DNA from: Clostridiaceae bacterium
Lineage (GTDB): Bacteria; Bacillota; Clostridia; Oscillospirales; Acutalibacteraceae
DNA: 13,131 nt
Assembly: GCA_904501705.1 (NCBI GenBank)
Contig: CAJGCA010000049.1
Coordinates: forward strand, 1-13,131
Direction: 5' to 3'
Notes under the pieces: model-generated
What the model saw: the letters and a program-made list of their open reading frames with translations, nothing else
Told to the model about the DNA's origin: nothing
The model's database searches: none
Program-made: the position numbers and the translations under genes
In this document: positions 1-6,649 of the stretch, piece after piece
Numbering within the stretch: the stretch's first letter is position 1
How the letters are laid out: every line of letters starts with the position of its first letter

Positions 1-290
1 CCGCAGGCGCCGCACGCAAGGACTTCTATGAGCGGCGGGTGTCCGCCCAGCTCGACGAGGTGATGGAATCCCGTCAGGTATACGTGACCCACGCGGGCGC
101 GACCAACCGTCTGCAGCCCGTCGAGGCGGTCAATCGCTTTGCGGCGGTCGCCGCCCCCATCATTGCCGCGGGGGATATCACAGGGGTCGTGTGCCTGCTG
201 CAACCCGAGTCGGGCACTATTCCCTCCGAGGGGGACGTGCGCCTCGCGCAGGTTGCTGCCGCCTTCCTCGGCAAGCAGATGGAAGAATAA
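1..290 (+). CDS. spoVT: Stage V sporulation protein T, C-terminal part (partial, 5' end outside window)
   Basis: The reading frame is open from the left edge (codons begin at base 3) to the TAA at 288-290, giving about 95 residues. They match the C-terminal GAF-like half of SpoVT: the stretch reading AGAARKDFYERRVSAQL aligns with the family's GSSKKDYLNKSISEML region, followed by a segment ending in PIIAAGDITGVVCLL and the typical terminal AAFLGKQMEE. In Bacillus, SpoVT is a forespore transcription factor with an N-terminal AbrB-like DNA-binding domain and a C-terminal GAF ligand-sensing domain; it modulates sigma-G genes. The AbrB half would lie left of the window. A GTG at 39 is internal, not the start. 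The gene converges on recG, with a shared terminator between them. Assignment rests on motif recognition from memory and is fairly secure. Confidence 0.85.
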   Translation, partial: AGAARKDFYERRVSAQLDEVMESRQVYVTHAGATNRLQPVEAVNRFAAVAAPIIAAGDITGVVCLLQPESGTIPSEGDVRLAQVAAAFLGKQMEE

Positions 291-293
291 AAA

Positions 294-336
294 GCAAAAA
301 AACAACAGCCGACCGACGGTCGGCTGTTGCTTTTTT
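294..336. terminator. Bidirectional intrinsic terminator between spoVT and recG
   Basis: Perfect 12-bp inverted repeat at 303-314 and 318-329 around a GAC loop. On the + strand it is followed by six T (331-336), which would end spoVT. On the - strand the A-rich run 294-302 supplies the T tract that would end recG, whose stop codon lies at 341-343. Confidence 0.88.
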
Positions 337-340
337 GTGA

Positions 341-2383
341 TTAGTTAAGTCCCTGTGCGCCGACTTGGGCAAACAGGCGAGCGACCGCGAGACGCAGCGG
401 CGCGTTCTCGGGCTGTGCCAGTTCGGGGTCGGCTTCAAGGCGGTTTGCCGCGCTCATCTGCGCGAGCTGAACAAGCGGCATATCCGCCATCAGGTCGGCG
501 ATGTGCAGATTCGGTAAGCCGTGCTGGCGGCTGCCGAAGAAATCGCCGGGGCCACGCATCTTGAGGTCCTCATCCGCGATGCGGAAACCATCGGTCGTCG
601 CGCACATCACCTGCAGACGGCGGCGCGTTTCCTCGCCGCTGTGGTCGGAGATGAGAATGCATGTGGACAGATACTGTCCGCGCCCGACACGGCCGCGCAG
701 CTGGTGCAGCTGCGCCAGCCCAAACCGCTCGGCATTCTCCACCACGAGGATGACCGCATTCGGCACATCCACACCCACCTCAATGACCGTGGTGGACACC
801 AACAGTTGAATTTCCCCTGCCGCGAACGCCGCCATCGTGCGCTCCTTTTCCGACGGTTTCATCCGCCCGTGCAGCAGTCCCAATTGGTAGCCGCTAAACG
901 GCCCTGCCTGCAATTTTTCAAACAACTCGGTGGCGGCGGTGAGGTCGCTCGGCTCCTCGCCCTCCTCCACCAAGGGACAGACGATATACCCCTGCCGTCC
1001 CTCATCAAGATGGCGGCGAACGTAGCCGTAGGCGCGCTCCCGCTTCTGCGACGAAATAGCAAACGTCTGGATCGGCTGACGCCCCGGCGGCAGCTCATCC
1101 AGCACCGACACATCGAGGTCGCCGTACAGAATCAGCGCGAGGGTGCGCGGAATCGGAGTCGCAGACATCACGAGCATATGCGGGTTGACGCCCTTCGCGG
1201 CGAGCGCGGCACGCTGACCAACGCCAAAGCGGTGTTGTTCGTCGGTGATGACCAGACCCAACCGCGCAAAATGCACGTGCTCTCCGATGAGCGCGTGGGT
1301 GCCGACAAGCAGGTCGATCTCCCCCGCCGCGAGCGCGGCGAGCAAGGCTTGCCGTTTTGAGGCGGTGACAGAGCCGGTGAGCAGCGCGATACGCACGCGG
1401 TCGCCGAAAAGCTTATGCAGGGTCTCGGCGTGCTGTTCGGCGAGAATCTCGGTCGGTGCCATCATCGCCGCCTGCCAGCCATTACGAATGACGGTATAGG
1501 CAACGCCCGCAGCGACCGCGGTCTTGCCGCTGCCGACGTCCCCCTGCACGAGGCGGGACATTGGGCGCTCGGCGCCAAGGTCGCGCACACACTCGGCGAT
1601 TGCGCGGCTCTGCGCACCTGTAAGCGAAAACGGCAAATGCGCGGCGTATTGAGCCGTGTAGTCGGCGGTTATGCGCGCGCCCGTAATGCCGCGCGCACGG
1701 TTCTTCATCCGCAGAAGCCCGATCTGCAGCAAAAACAGCTCCTCAAACACCAGACGGCGGCGTGCGGCATCGAGCGAGGCGCTACTCGTCGGAAAATGCA
1801 CCTCGCGCCACGCGGTAAGCTGATCACACAGCTCCATACGCTCGCGCAGATTGGGCGGCAGACAATCCGGCAGTGCGGCGCTCTCCACAAGCGCGAGAGC
1901 CTGACGCACGTTCGTCTCGATCATGCGGCTGGACAGCCCCTCTGTCTGCTTATAAATCGCGCGAATGCGTTCGCCCGTGCTCGCCGCCTCAACGAGCGGC
2001 GAACTCATCTCAAAATGCCGCCCGTTGCGCATAACGGTGCCGTACAGCAGCACCTCCTCGTCGCGGTGAATCTTCGCAGCGGCATAGCGGTTATTAAACA
2101 GCGTCACCTGAATGGAATTCTGCCCGTCGGACACGCGAAAGCGGTAGAGGGTCATCCCCTTACGCACGCGGTATTCCGACGGTGCGGCAACCACCCAACC
2201 CTTGACACAGCAAGGCTCATTCGGCATCGCGAGGCTGACCGGGGTGATCTTCGACCAGTCCTCATACGCGCGGGGGTAGTGCCGCAGCAGGTCGCCAACC
2301 GTGAAAATATCCAGTTTTTTGTACAATTCGGCGCGTTTGCTTCCTACGCCCTTGAGCTCGGATATCGAGCGGTCAAGCACCAT
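341..2383 (-). CDS. recG: ATP-dependent DNA helicase RecG
   Basis: 680 residues, the normal length for RecG (about 680-690). RecG is a monomeric superfamily 2 helicase that remodels stalled replication forks and branch-migrates Holliday junctions. In order: an N-terminal helix-hairpin-helix-like start (SISELKGVGSKRAELYKKL) and wedge/OB region to about residue 165; Walker A GDVGSGKT at 281-288; the RecG-type DExH box DEQH at 381-384; SAT at 407-409; TTVIEVGVDVPNA at 531-543; QLRGRVGR at 561-568; and the TRG-like element RGPGDFFGSRQHG at about 610-622, which couples ATP hydrolysis to translocation. The ATG start at 2383 has a strong AAAGGAGGTG ribosome site at 2391-2400. It is transcribed alone, from its own promoter at 2407-2435, and ends at the shared terminator. 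No key residue appears missing. Confidence 0.97.
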   Translation of the reverse strand: MVLDRSISELKGVGSKRAELYKKLDIFTVGDLLRHYPRAYEDWSKITPVSLAMPNEPCCVKGWVVAAPSEYRVRKGMTLYRFRVSDGQNSIQVTLFNNRYAAAKIHRDEEVLLYGTVMRNGRHFEMSSPLVEAASTGERIRAIYKQTEGLSSRMIETNVRQALALVESAALPDCLPPNLRERMELCDQLTAWREVHFPTSSASLDAARRRLVFEELFLLQIGLLRMKNRARGITGARITADYTAQYAAHLPFSLTGAQSRAIAECVRDLGAERPMSRLVQGDVGSGKTAVAAGVAYTVIRNGWQAAMMAPTEILAEQHAETLHKLFGDRVRIALLTGSVTASKRQALLAALAAGEIDLLVGTHALIGEHVHFARLGLVITDEQHRFGVGQRAALAAKGVNPHMLVMSATPIPRTLALILYGDLDVSVLDELPPGRQPIQTFAISSQKRERAYGYVRRHLDEGRQGYIVCPLVEEGEEPSDLTAATELFEKLQAGPFSGYQLGLLHGRMKPSEKERTMAAFAAGEIQLLVSTTVIEVGVDVPNAVILVVENAERFGLAQLHQLRGRVGRGQYLSTCILISDHSGEETRRRLQVMCATTDGFRIADEDLKMRGPGDFFGSRQHGLPNLHIADLMADMPLVQLAQMSAANRLEADPELAQPENAPLRLAVARLFAQVGAQGLN

Positions 2384-2406
2384 CTCGGCACACCTCCTTT
2401 TTCTCT

Positions 2407-2435
2407 ATTATAAAGCATTGTTGTAGCAGTTGCAA
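2407..2435 (-). promoter_or_regulatory. Sigma-A promoter for recG
   Basis: Read on the - strand: TTGCAA (2430-2435), 17-base spacer, TATAAT (2407-2412). The predicted start, about 7 bases past the -10, is near 2400, which puts it right at the edge of the recG ribosome site and gives a leader of only about 17 bases. The -35 lies two bases from the end of the guaB terminator. Confidence 0.8.
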
Positions 2436-2437
2436 GC

Positions 2438-2472
2438 AAAAAACCATCCACCCATTTTGGGTGGATGGTTTT
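2438..2472 (-). terminator. Intrinsic terminator of guaB
   Basis: Inverted repeat at 2444-2454 and 2458-2468 (11 bp, TTT loop as written on the + strand), extended by A/T pairs. The A run 2438-2443 gives a six-T tract on the - strand. It lies 8 bases past the guaB stop codon. Confidence 0.9.
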
Positions 2473-2480
2473 GATCGGTT

Positions 2481-3953
2481 TTAGTCGCCCATCGAGTAGT
2501 TGGGAGCTTCCTTAGTGATGTGGATGTCGTGGGGGTGGCTCTCCTTGAGACCCGCGCCCGTGATGCGGATGAACTGGCCCTTCTCCTGCAACTCGGAGAT
2601 GGTCGCGCAGCCGCAGTAACCCATACCCGCGCGCAAGCCGCCCATCAGCTGATACACGGTGTCGCTCAGCGGCCCCTTGTAAGGCACGCGACCCTCGACT
2701 CCTTCGGGAACGAGCTTCTTATTATCCTGCTGGAAGTAGCGATCCTTCGAGCCCTTCGCCATCGCGCCAAGACTACCCATGCCGCGGTAGACCTTAAACT
2801 GACGGCCCTGATACAGCTCGGTGTCACCGGGGGACTCCTCACAGCCCGCAACCAGCGAGCCGACCATCACAACGTTCGCGCCCGCGGCAAGTGCCTTGAC
2901 AACGTCGCCCGACAGCTTAATGCCGCCGTCGGCAATGACGGGGACACCGTACTTGGATGCCGCGCACGCCGCGTCATAGATCGCGGTGATCTGCGGCACG
3001 CCGATACCCGCGACCACGCGGGTGGTGCAGATGGAGCCGGGGCCAATACCGATCTTAACGGCGTCCGCGCCGGCGGCAATCAGCGCCTCAGTAGCGGAAG
3101 CGGTCGCAACGTTACCCGCAATGACCGAGATGTGCGGGAACGCGGTTTTGACCTTTTCGACTGCTTTGAGGATGCCCGTGCTGTGTCCGTGCGCGGAATC
3201 CAGCACCAGCACGTCGACCTGCGCCTCAACCAACGCAGATGCGCGATCCAGCACATCGGCGGTGGCGCCGATGGCGGCGGCGCACAGCAGGCGACCGCGC
3301 GCGTCACGCGCAGAGTTAGGATACTTCACGGACTTTTCGATGTCCTTGATGGTGATGAGTCCGCGCAGCATACCCGCGTTGTCGACCAGCGGGAGCTTCT
3401 CGATGCGGTGGCGGGAGAGGATCTCCTTCGCCTCCTCTAGCGTCGTGCCGACAGGACCGACGACGAGGTTGTCCTTTGTCATCACGTCGCCGATGCGACG
3501 GGAATAATCGGTGATAAAACGCATATCGCGGTTGGTCAGAATACCGACGAGTTTGCCGTCCACGCAGATCGGCACGCCCGAAATGCGGAATTTACCCATC
3601 AGCGCGTCCGCTTCCGCAACGGTGTGGTCGGGGGACAGCGAGAAGGGGTTGACGATAACGCCGTTCTCCGAACGCTTGACCATATCCACCTGATCGGCCT
3701 GCGCTTCGATGGACATGTTCTTGTGAATAACACCGATACCGCCCTCACGCGCGATAGCAATCGCCATCTGCGCCTCGGTGACCGTATCCATAGCAGCGGT
3801 CATCAGAGGGGTGTTGAGCGTCACGCTCTTCGTCAGCTGGGTGCGCACGCTGACATCCGCAGGCAGCACGTCCGACGCCGCCGGAATAAGCAGCACATCA
3901 TCGAAGGTGAGACCTTCTTTTAAGAATTTTTCTCCCGCGTTCAGATTGACCAT
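2481..3953 (-). CDS. guaB: Inosine-5'-monophosphate dehydrogenase (IMPDH)
   Basis: 490 residues, typical of bacterial IMPDH. It oxidises IMP to XMP with NAD+, the committed step of GMP synthesis, as a cytosolic tetramer or octamer. The barrel begins with LTFDDVLLIP at about 15-24. A two-CBS Bateman module occupies roughly 95-210 (two VMTKDN/ITIKDI-type halves) and in this family binds purine nucleotides for allosteric control. The catalytic loop GPGSICTTR (304-312) carries the nucleophile Cys309, preceded by the NAD-site LDSAHGHS at 251-258. ADGGIK is at 341-346 and the mobile flap EGVEGRVPYKG at 417-427. The ATG start at 3953 is chosen because TTAAGGAGG lies just upstream. The gene stands alone between its own promoter (4002-4030) and terminator (2438-2472). 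No purine riboswitch is visible in the roughly 42-base leader. Confidence 0.98.
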   Translation of the reverse strand: MVNLNAGEKFLKEGLTFDDVLLIPAASDVLPADVSVRTQLTKSVTLNTPLMTAAMDTVTEAQMAIAIAREGGIGVIHKNMSIEAQADQVDMVKRSENGVIVNPFSLSPDHTVAEADALMGKFRISGVPICVDGKLVGILTNRDMRFITDYSRRIGDVMTKDNLVVGPVGTTLEEAKEILSRHRIEKLPLVDNAGMLRGLITIKDIEKSVKYPNSARDARGRLLCAAAIGATADVLDRASALVEAQVDVLVLDSAHGHSTGILKAVEKVKTAFPHISVIAGNVATASATEALIAAGADAVKIGIGPGSICTTRVVAGIGVPQITAIYDAACAASKYGVPVIADGGIKLSGDVVKALAAGANVVMVGSLVAGCEESPGDTELYQGRQFKVYRGMGSLGAMAKGSKDRYFQQDNKKLVPEGVEGRVPYKGPLSDTVYQLMGGLRAGMGYCGCATISELQEKGQFIRITGAGLKESHPHDIHITKEAPNYSMGD

Positions 3954-4001
3954 AGCGTTTCCTCCTTAATCTCTTCTGTCACAGTTTTTATATTTCCTTG
4001 T

Positions 4002-4030
4002 ATTGTACCACGAAAACCGTCGTATGGCAA
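4002..4030 (-). promoter_or_regulatory. Sigma-A promoter for guaB
   Basis: Read on the - strand: TTGCCA (4025-4030), 17-base spacer, TACAAT (4002-4007). The predicted start is near 3995, about 42 bases before the guaB ATG. No obvious operator or riboswitch was seen between them. Confidence 0.82.
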
Positions 4031-4054
4031 GTCCTAAATAAAAGAAAAATATGT

Positions 4055-4093
4055 AAAAAAACGGCATCATTCCGCATAGAATGATGCCGTTTT
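4055..4093 (-). terminator. Intrinsic terminator of the surface-glycan operon
   Basis: A 14-bp inverted repeat, 4058-4071 and 4080-4093, with an 8-base loop; the A run 4055-4061 reads as a T tract on the - strand. The stem includes two bases of the TAA stop codon (4092-4094) of the DUF4422 gene, so the hairpin begins essentially at the end of translation. Confidence 0.9.
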
Positions 4094-4868
4094 AAAAACT
4101 TTTCTTATATTTCTTTCCAAAAAATTTAGCCGCGAGGAATGCACCGCCCTTAACGGCCCAGTTGACCTTGGCGGTGTGCAGCATCGGAACGGTGGCGCAG
4201 TCGAGGGGATTGTTCTCCAGCCACACGTCAAACAGCAATTCGCTCACGCGCCCGAAAAAGCGCGCGTGAAACGACGGATATTGGCAGGTGTTCGTGCGCT
4301 TTTCCAGCTCGAACAAAATGTCAAACAGCCACGTGCAATAGGCGTCGAGATGATCCCTCCGCAGAATGAACATATTGAACATATGCGCGCTCGTGCGCGT
4401 TTTCAACCGTTCAAAGGCCGGGGTGTAGGACGGATATTTCTCCGCAATAATCTCGCCGGCAATATCCAGCGGCTCGATATAGCTCGTGTGCTTATAGTGG
4501 GAATACAGACTTTCGATCACATAGCGACGCGGGTTGGGCAGGATGCCGTCGCGTCCCTCCAGCAGCTTCTCCGCCTGCGCGTAGTTCAACACGTTTTTGA
4601 GCGGATCCTTGCCGCGGCGCGTACGCAGGGCAAAATAGCGGCGATAGTGAACCAGACCGACATACTCATCAGGCAGATTTTTCCACGCCCAATACAGCCC
4701 TGTCAGTTCACAGAAGGTCGCATTCTTTTCCGAGATGTGATCGCCGGTGTTATCCCCGACATACGGCAACGGCGATGCGATCTGCGCGCCGACGTGCAGC
4801 GGCAGGTACAGCTCATCCGTCGGCAACTCACTCTCGATATGCGCCGCTATGATGACCTTAACGCTCAT
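4092..4868 (-). CDS. DUF4422 family protein, putative glycosyltransferase
   Basis: 258 residues with the hallmarks of DUF4422, a family found in capsule, exopolysaccharide and O-antigen loci and thought to be glycosyltransferases. Visible family motifs are the N-terminal VKVIIAAH (3-10), the HISEKNATFCELTGLYWAWKN block (44-64), VGLVHYRRYF (70-79) and MFNMFILRR (163-171). There is no signal peptide or convincing membrane helix; the C-terminus is basic (KFFGKKYKKSF), which may help it sit on the inner membrane face. Its ATG at 4868 overlaps the glf TGA in an ATGA arrangement, with an AAAGGA ribosome site inside the end of glf, so translation is probably coupled. It is the last gene of the operon. 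The tight link to glf suggests it may use UDP-galactofuranose, but this is inference; the donor and acceptor cannot be read from the sequence. Confidence 0.85.
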   Translation of the reverse strand: MSVKVIIAAHIESELPTDELYLPLHVGAQIASPLPYVGDNTGDHISEKNATFCELTGLYWAWKNLPDEYVGLVHYRRYFALRTRRGKDPLKNVLNYAQAEKLLEGRDGILPNPRRYVIESLYSHYKHTSYIEPLDIAGEIIAEKYPSYTPAFERLKTRTSAHMFNMFILRRDHLDAYCTWLFDILFELEKRTNTCQYPSFHARFFGRVSELLFDVWLENNPLDCATVPMLHTAKVNWAVKGGAFLAAKFFGKKYKKSF

Positions 4869-5962
4869 CCAATCGTCCTTTCTGATAATGCCAAGGCGGC
4901 CTCGACCACCTTATCCATATCGTAATACTTATAATGCCCCAGACGGCCGCCGAATATTACAGACGATTCACGTTCGGCGAGGGCACGATAACGCTCATAG
5001 AGAGCCTGGTTCTTTTCGTCGTTCACGGGATAGTACGGGCGCATCCCACGCGACCAGTCCGCGGGGTACTCGCGGGTGATGACCGTCTTATCCTGCTTGC
5101 CGAAATCAAAATGCTTATGCTCGATCATGCGGGTGAACGGGGTCTCGCTGTCGGTGAAATTCATCACCGCCACGCCCTGATGGTCGGGGGTGTCCAGCAC
5201 CTCGCTCTCGAAGCGCAGGCTGCGGTATTCCAGCGCACCGAAGCAGTAGCCGTAATACTCGTCGATGCAGCCCGTATATAGTACGCGGTCGGCGAGCCCG
5301 TCGAGCTCCTCCTTGTTGGCAAGGTAGTCCATCCCGAGCCACACGGTCGCGCCGTCGAGCAGACGCTCGACCAGCTTCGTGTACCCTTCGACGGGAATAC
5401 CCTGATATCGGTCGTTGAAGTAATTGTTGTCGAACGTGTAGCGCACGGGCAATCGCTTGATGATGAAGCTCGGCAGTTCCTTACAAGCGCGGCCCCACTG
5501 CTTTTCGGTGTAACCCTTGACCAGTTTTTCGTAAATATCGGTGCCGACAAGCGAGATCGCCTGCTCCTCGAGATTGCGCGGCTCCCCCACCACGGCGGCG
5601 CGCTGACGCGCGATAACCGCCCGTGCCTGCTCGGGAGTGGTCACACCCCACATCTCATAAAATGTATGCATATTGAAGGGCAGATTATACAACTCTCCCT
5701 TAAAATTTGCGATAGGGGTGTTGATAAAATGGTTAAACTCGGCAAAGCGCCCCATGTAATCCCACACCGCCTTATTCGAGGTGTGGAAGATATGCGCGCC
5801 GTACTTATGCACATGAATGCCTTCAATCTCTTGCGTATAGATGTTACCCGCGATATGATCACTCTTATCCACCACAAGGCAGCTCTTGCCCGCATCCATC
5901 GCCTGCCGCGCAAACACCGCGCCGAACAAGCCCGCGCCGACAATCAGGTAATCATATCGCAT
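4865..5962 (-). CDS. glf: UDP-galactopyranose mutase
   Basis: 365 residues, like E. coli Glf (about 367). This flavoenzyme interconverts UDP-galactopyranose and UDP-galactofuranose, the donor for galactofuranose-containing surface glycans. The FAD-binding GAGLFG is at 9-14 and the acidic end of the second strand (VVDKSDHIAGN) at 30-40; YGAHIFHT is at 54-61. Substrate-region residues W156, R174 and R278 match the positions of the tryptophan and two phosphate-binding arginines of characterised mutases. EYRSLRFE is at 245-252 and GGRLGHYKYYDMDKV near the end. An upstream in-frame GTG at 6001 would add 13 residues, but the ATG at 5962 starts exactly at the flavin-binding strand and has a GAGAGGAG ribosome site, so I chose it. 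It begins 22 bases after the sugar transferase stop and overlaps the DUF4422 gene by 4 bases. Confidence 0.96.
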   Translation of the reverse strand: MRYDYLIVGAGLFGAVFARQAMDAGKSCLVVDKSDHIAGNIYTQEIEGIHVHKYGAHIFHTSNKAVWDYMGRFAEFNHFINTPIANFKGELYNLPFNMHTFYEMWGVTTPEQARAVIARQRAAVVGEPRNLEEQAISLVGTDIYEKLVKGYTEKQWGRACKELPSFIIKRLPVRYTFDNNYFNDRYQGIPVEGYTKLVERLLDGATVWLGMDYLANKEELDGLADRVLYTGCIDEYYGYCFGALEYRSLRFESEVLDTPDHQGVAVMNFTDSETPFTRMIEHKHFDFGKQDKTVITREYPADWSRGMRPYYPVNDEKNQALYERYRALAERESSVIFGGRLGHYKYYDMDKVVEAALALSERTIG

Positions 5963-5984
5963 AACGTAACTCCTCTCGAAAAGA

Positions 5985-6608
5985 TCAGCCCGCGCCGTCA
6001 CCCGACAGCACGGCGGGAATGGTCATAAAAATGATCTTAATATCCGTCCAGAGGCTGCGCTCGCGAATATACTTCAGATCCAGCTCAACCCATTCCTCAA
6101 AGTTGATGTTGTTGCGGCCGCTGCACTGCCAGTAGCAGGTCAGACCCTGCTTGACGAGCAGGCGCTGACGCTGATAGTCGGTGTACTGCGCAACCTCAGA
6201 TACCAGCGGCGGGCGCGGGCCGACGATTGCCATATCGCCGATGAATATGTTGATAAGCTGTGGCAGTTCGTCAAGGCTGGTGCGGCGGATAAAACGCCCG
6301 ACCTTGGTGATACGGGGGTCGTTCTTGATCTTGAAGGCGGGGCCGTCCATCTCGTTGAACGCTGCGAGCTTGGCGAGCATCTCGGGCGAGTCGGCGTTGA
6401 TGCACATGCTGCGGAATTTGTAAATACGGAAGAGCTTGCCGTCCTTGCCGATGCGCTCCTGCGAATAGAACGCAGGGCCACCGTCGCTGCGCACCGCGAT
6501 CGCAATGATCAGAAATACCGGTGACAACACTAACAGCGCCAGACCGGAACAGACGATGTCCATCGCCCGCTTAAAAAACTCGTAGATCGGCTTTTTTTCA
6601 ACTGTCAT
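5985..6608 (-). CDS. Undecaprenyl-phosphate sugar-1-phosphate transferase (small phosphoglycosyl transferase)
   Basis: 207 residues, the size of the catalytic core of the WbaP/PglC-type monotopic phosphoglycosyl transferases. These move a sugar-1-phosphate from a UDP-sugar to undecaprenyl phosphate and so start a lipid-linked glycan on the inner membrane face. Visible: an N-terminal hydrophobic helix with a mid-helix SP (about 16-40), as in the re-entrant helix of PglC; FYSQERIGKDGKLFRIYKFRSM at about 47-68; the LDELPQ box with the catalytic Asp113-Glu114 pair; GDMAIVGPRPP at 124-134; and WQCSGRNNI near 160-168. A GTG at 6623 would add five residues but overlaps the ribosome site (GTGAGG), so the ATG at 6608 is preferred. 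It lies 41 bases after the LCP gene. The first sugar cannot be told from sequence; galactose or N-acetylhexosamine are both possible. Confidence 0.93.
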   Translation of the reverse strand: MTVEKKPIYEFFKRAMDIVCSGLALLVLSPVFLIIAIAVRSDGGPAFYSQERIGKDGKLFRIYKFRSMCINADSPEMLAKLAAFNEMDGPAFKIKNDPRITKVGRFIRRTSLDELPQLINIFIGDMAIVGPRPPLVSEVAQYTDYQRQRLLVKQGLTCYWQCSGRNNINFEEWVELDLKYIRERSLWTDIKIIFMTIPAVLSGDGAG

Positions 6609-6649
6609 AGCAGAATACCTCACTTTTTAATCCTGTATATCCGAGTAGA

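Noticed and set aside
1415..2413. Long open frame on the + strand opposite recG (332 residues)
   Set aside because: It is antisense to a full-length RecG with all helicase motifs, lacks a ribosome site and shows no recognisable domain; GC-rich antisense frames are often open by chance.
3954..4001. Possible purine or other riboswitch before guaB
   Set aside because: The predicted leader is only about 42 bases and shows no riboswitch core or attenuator.
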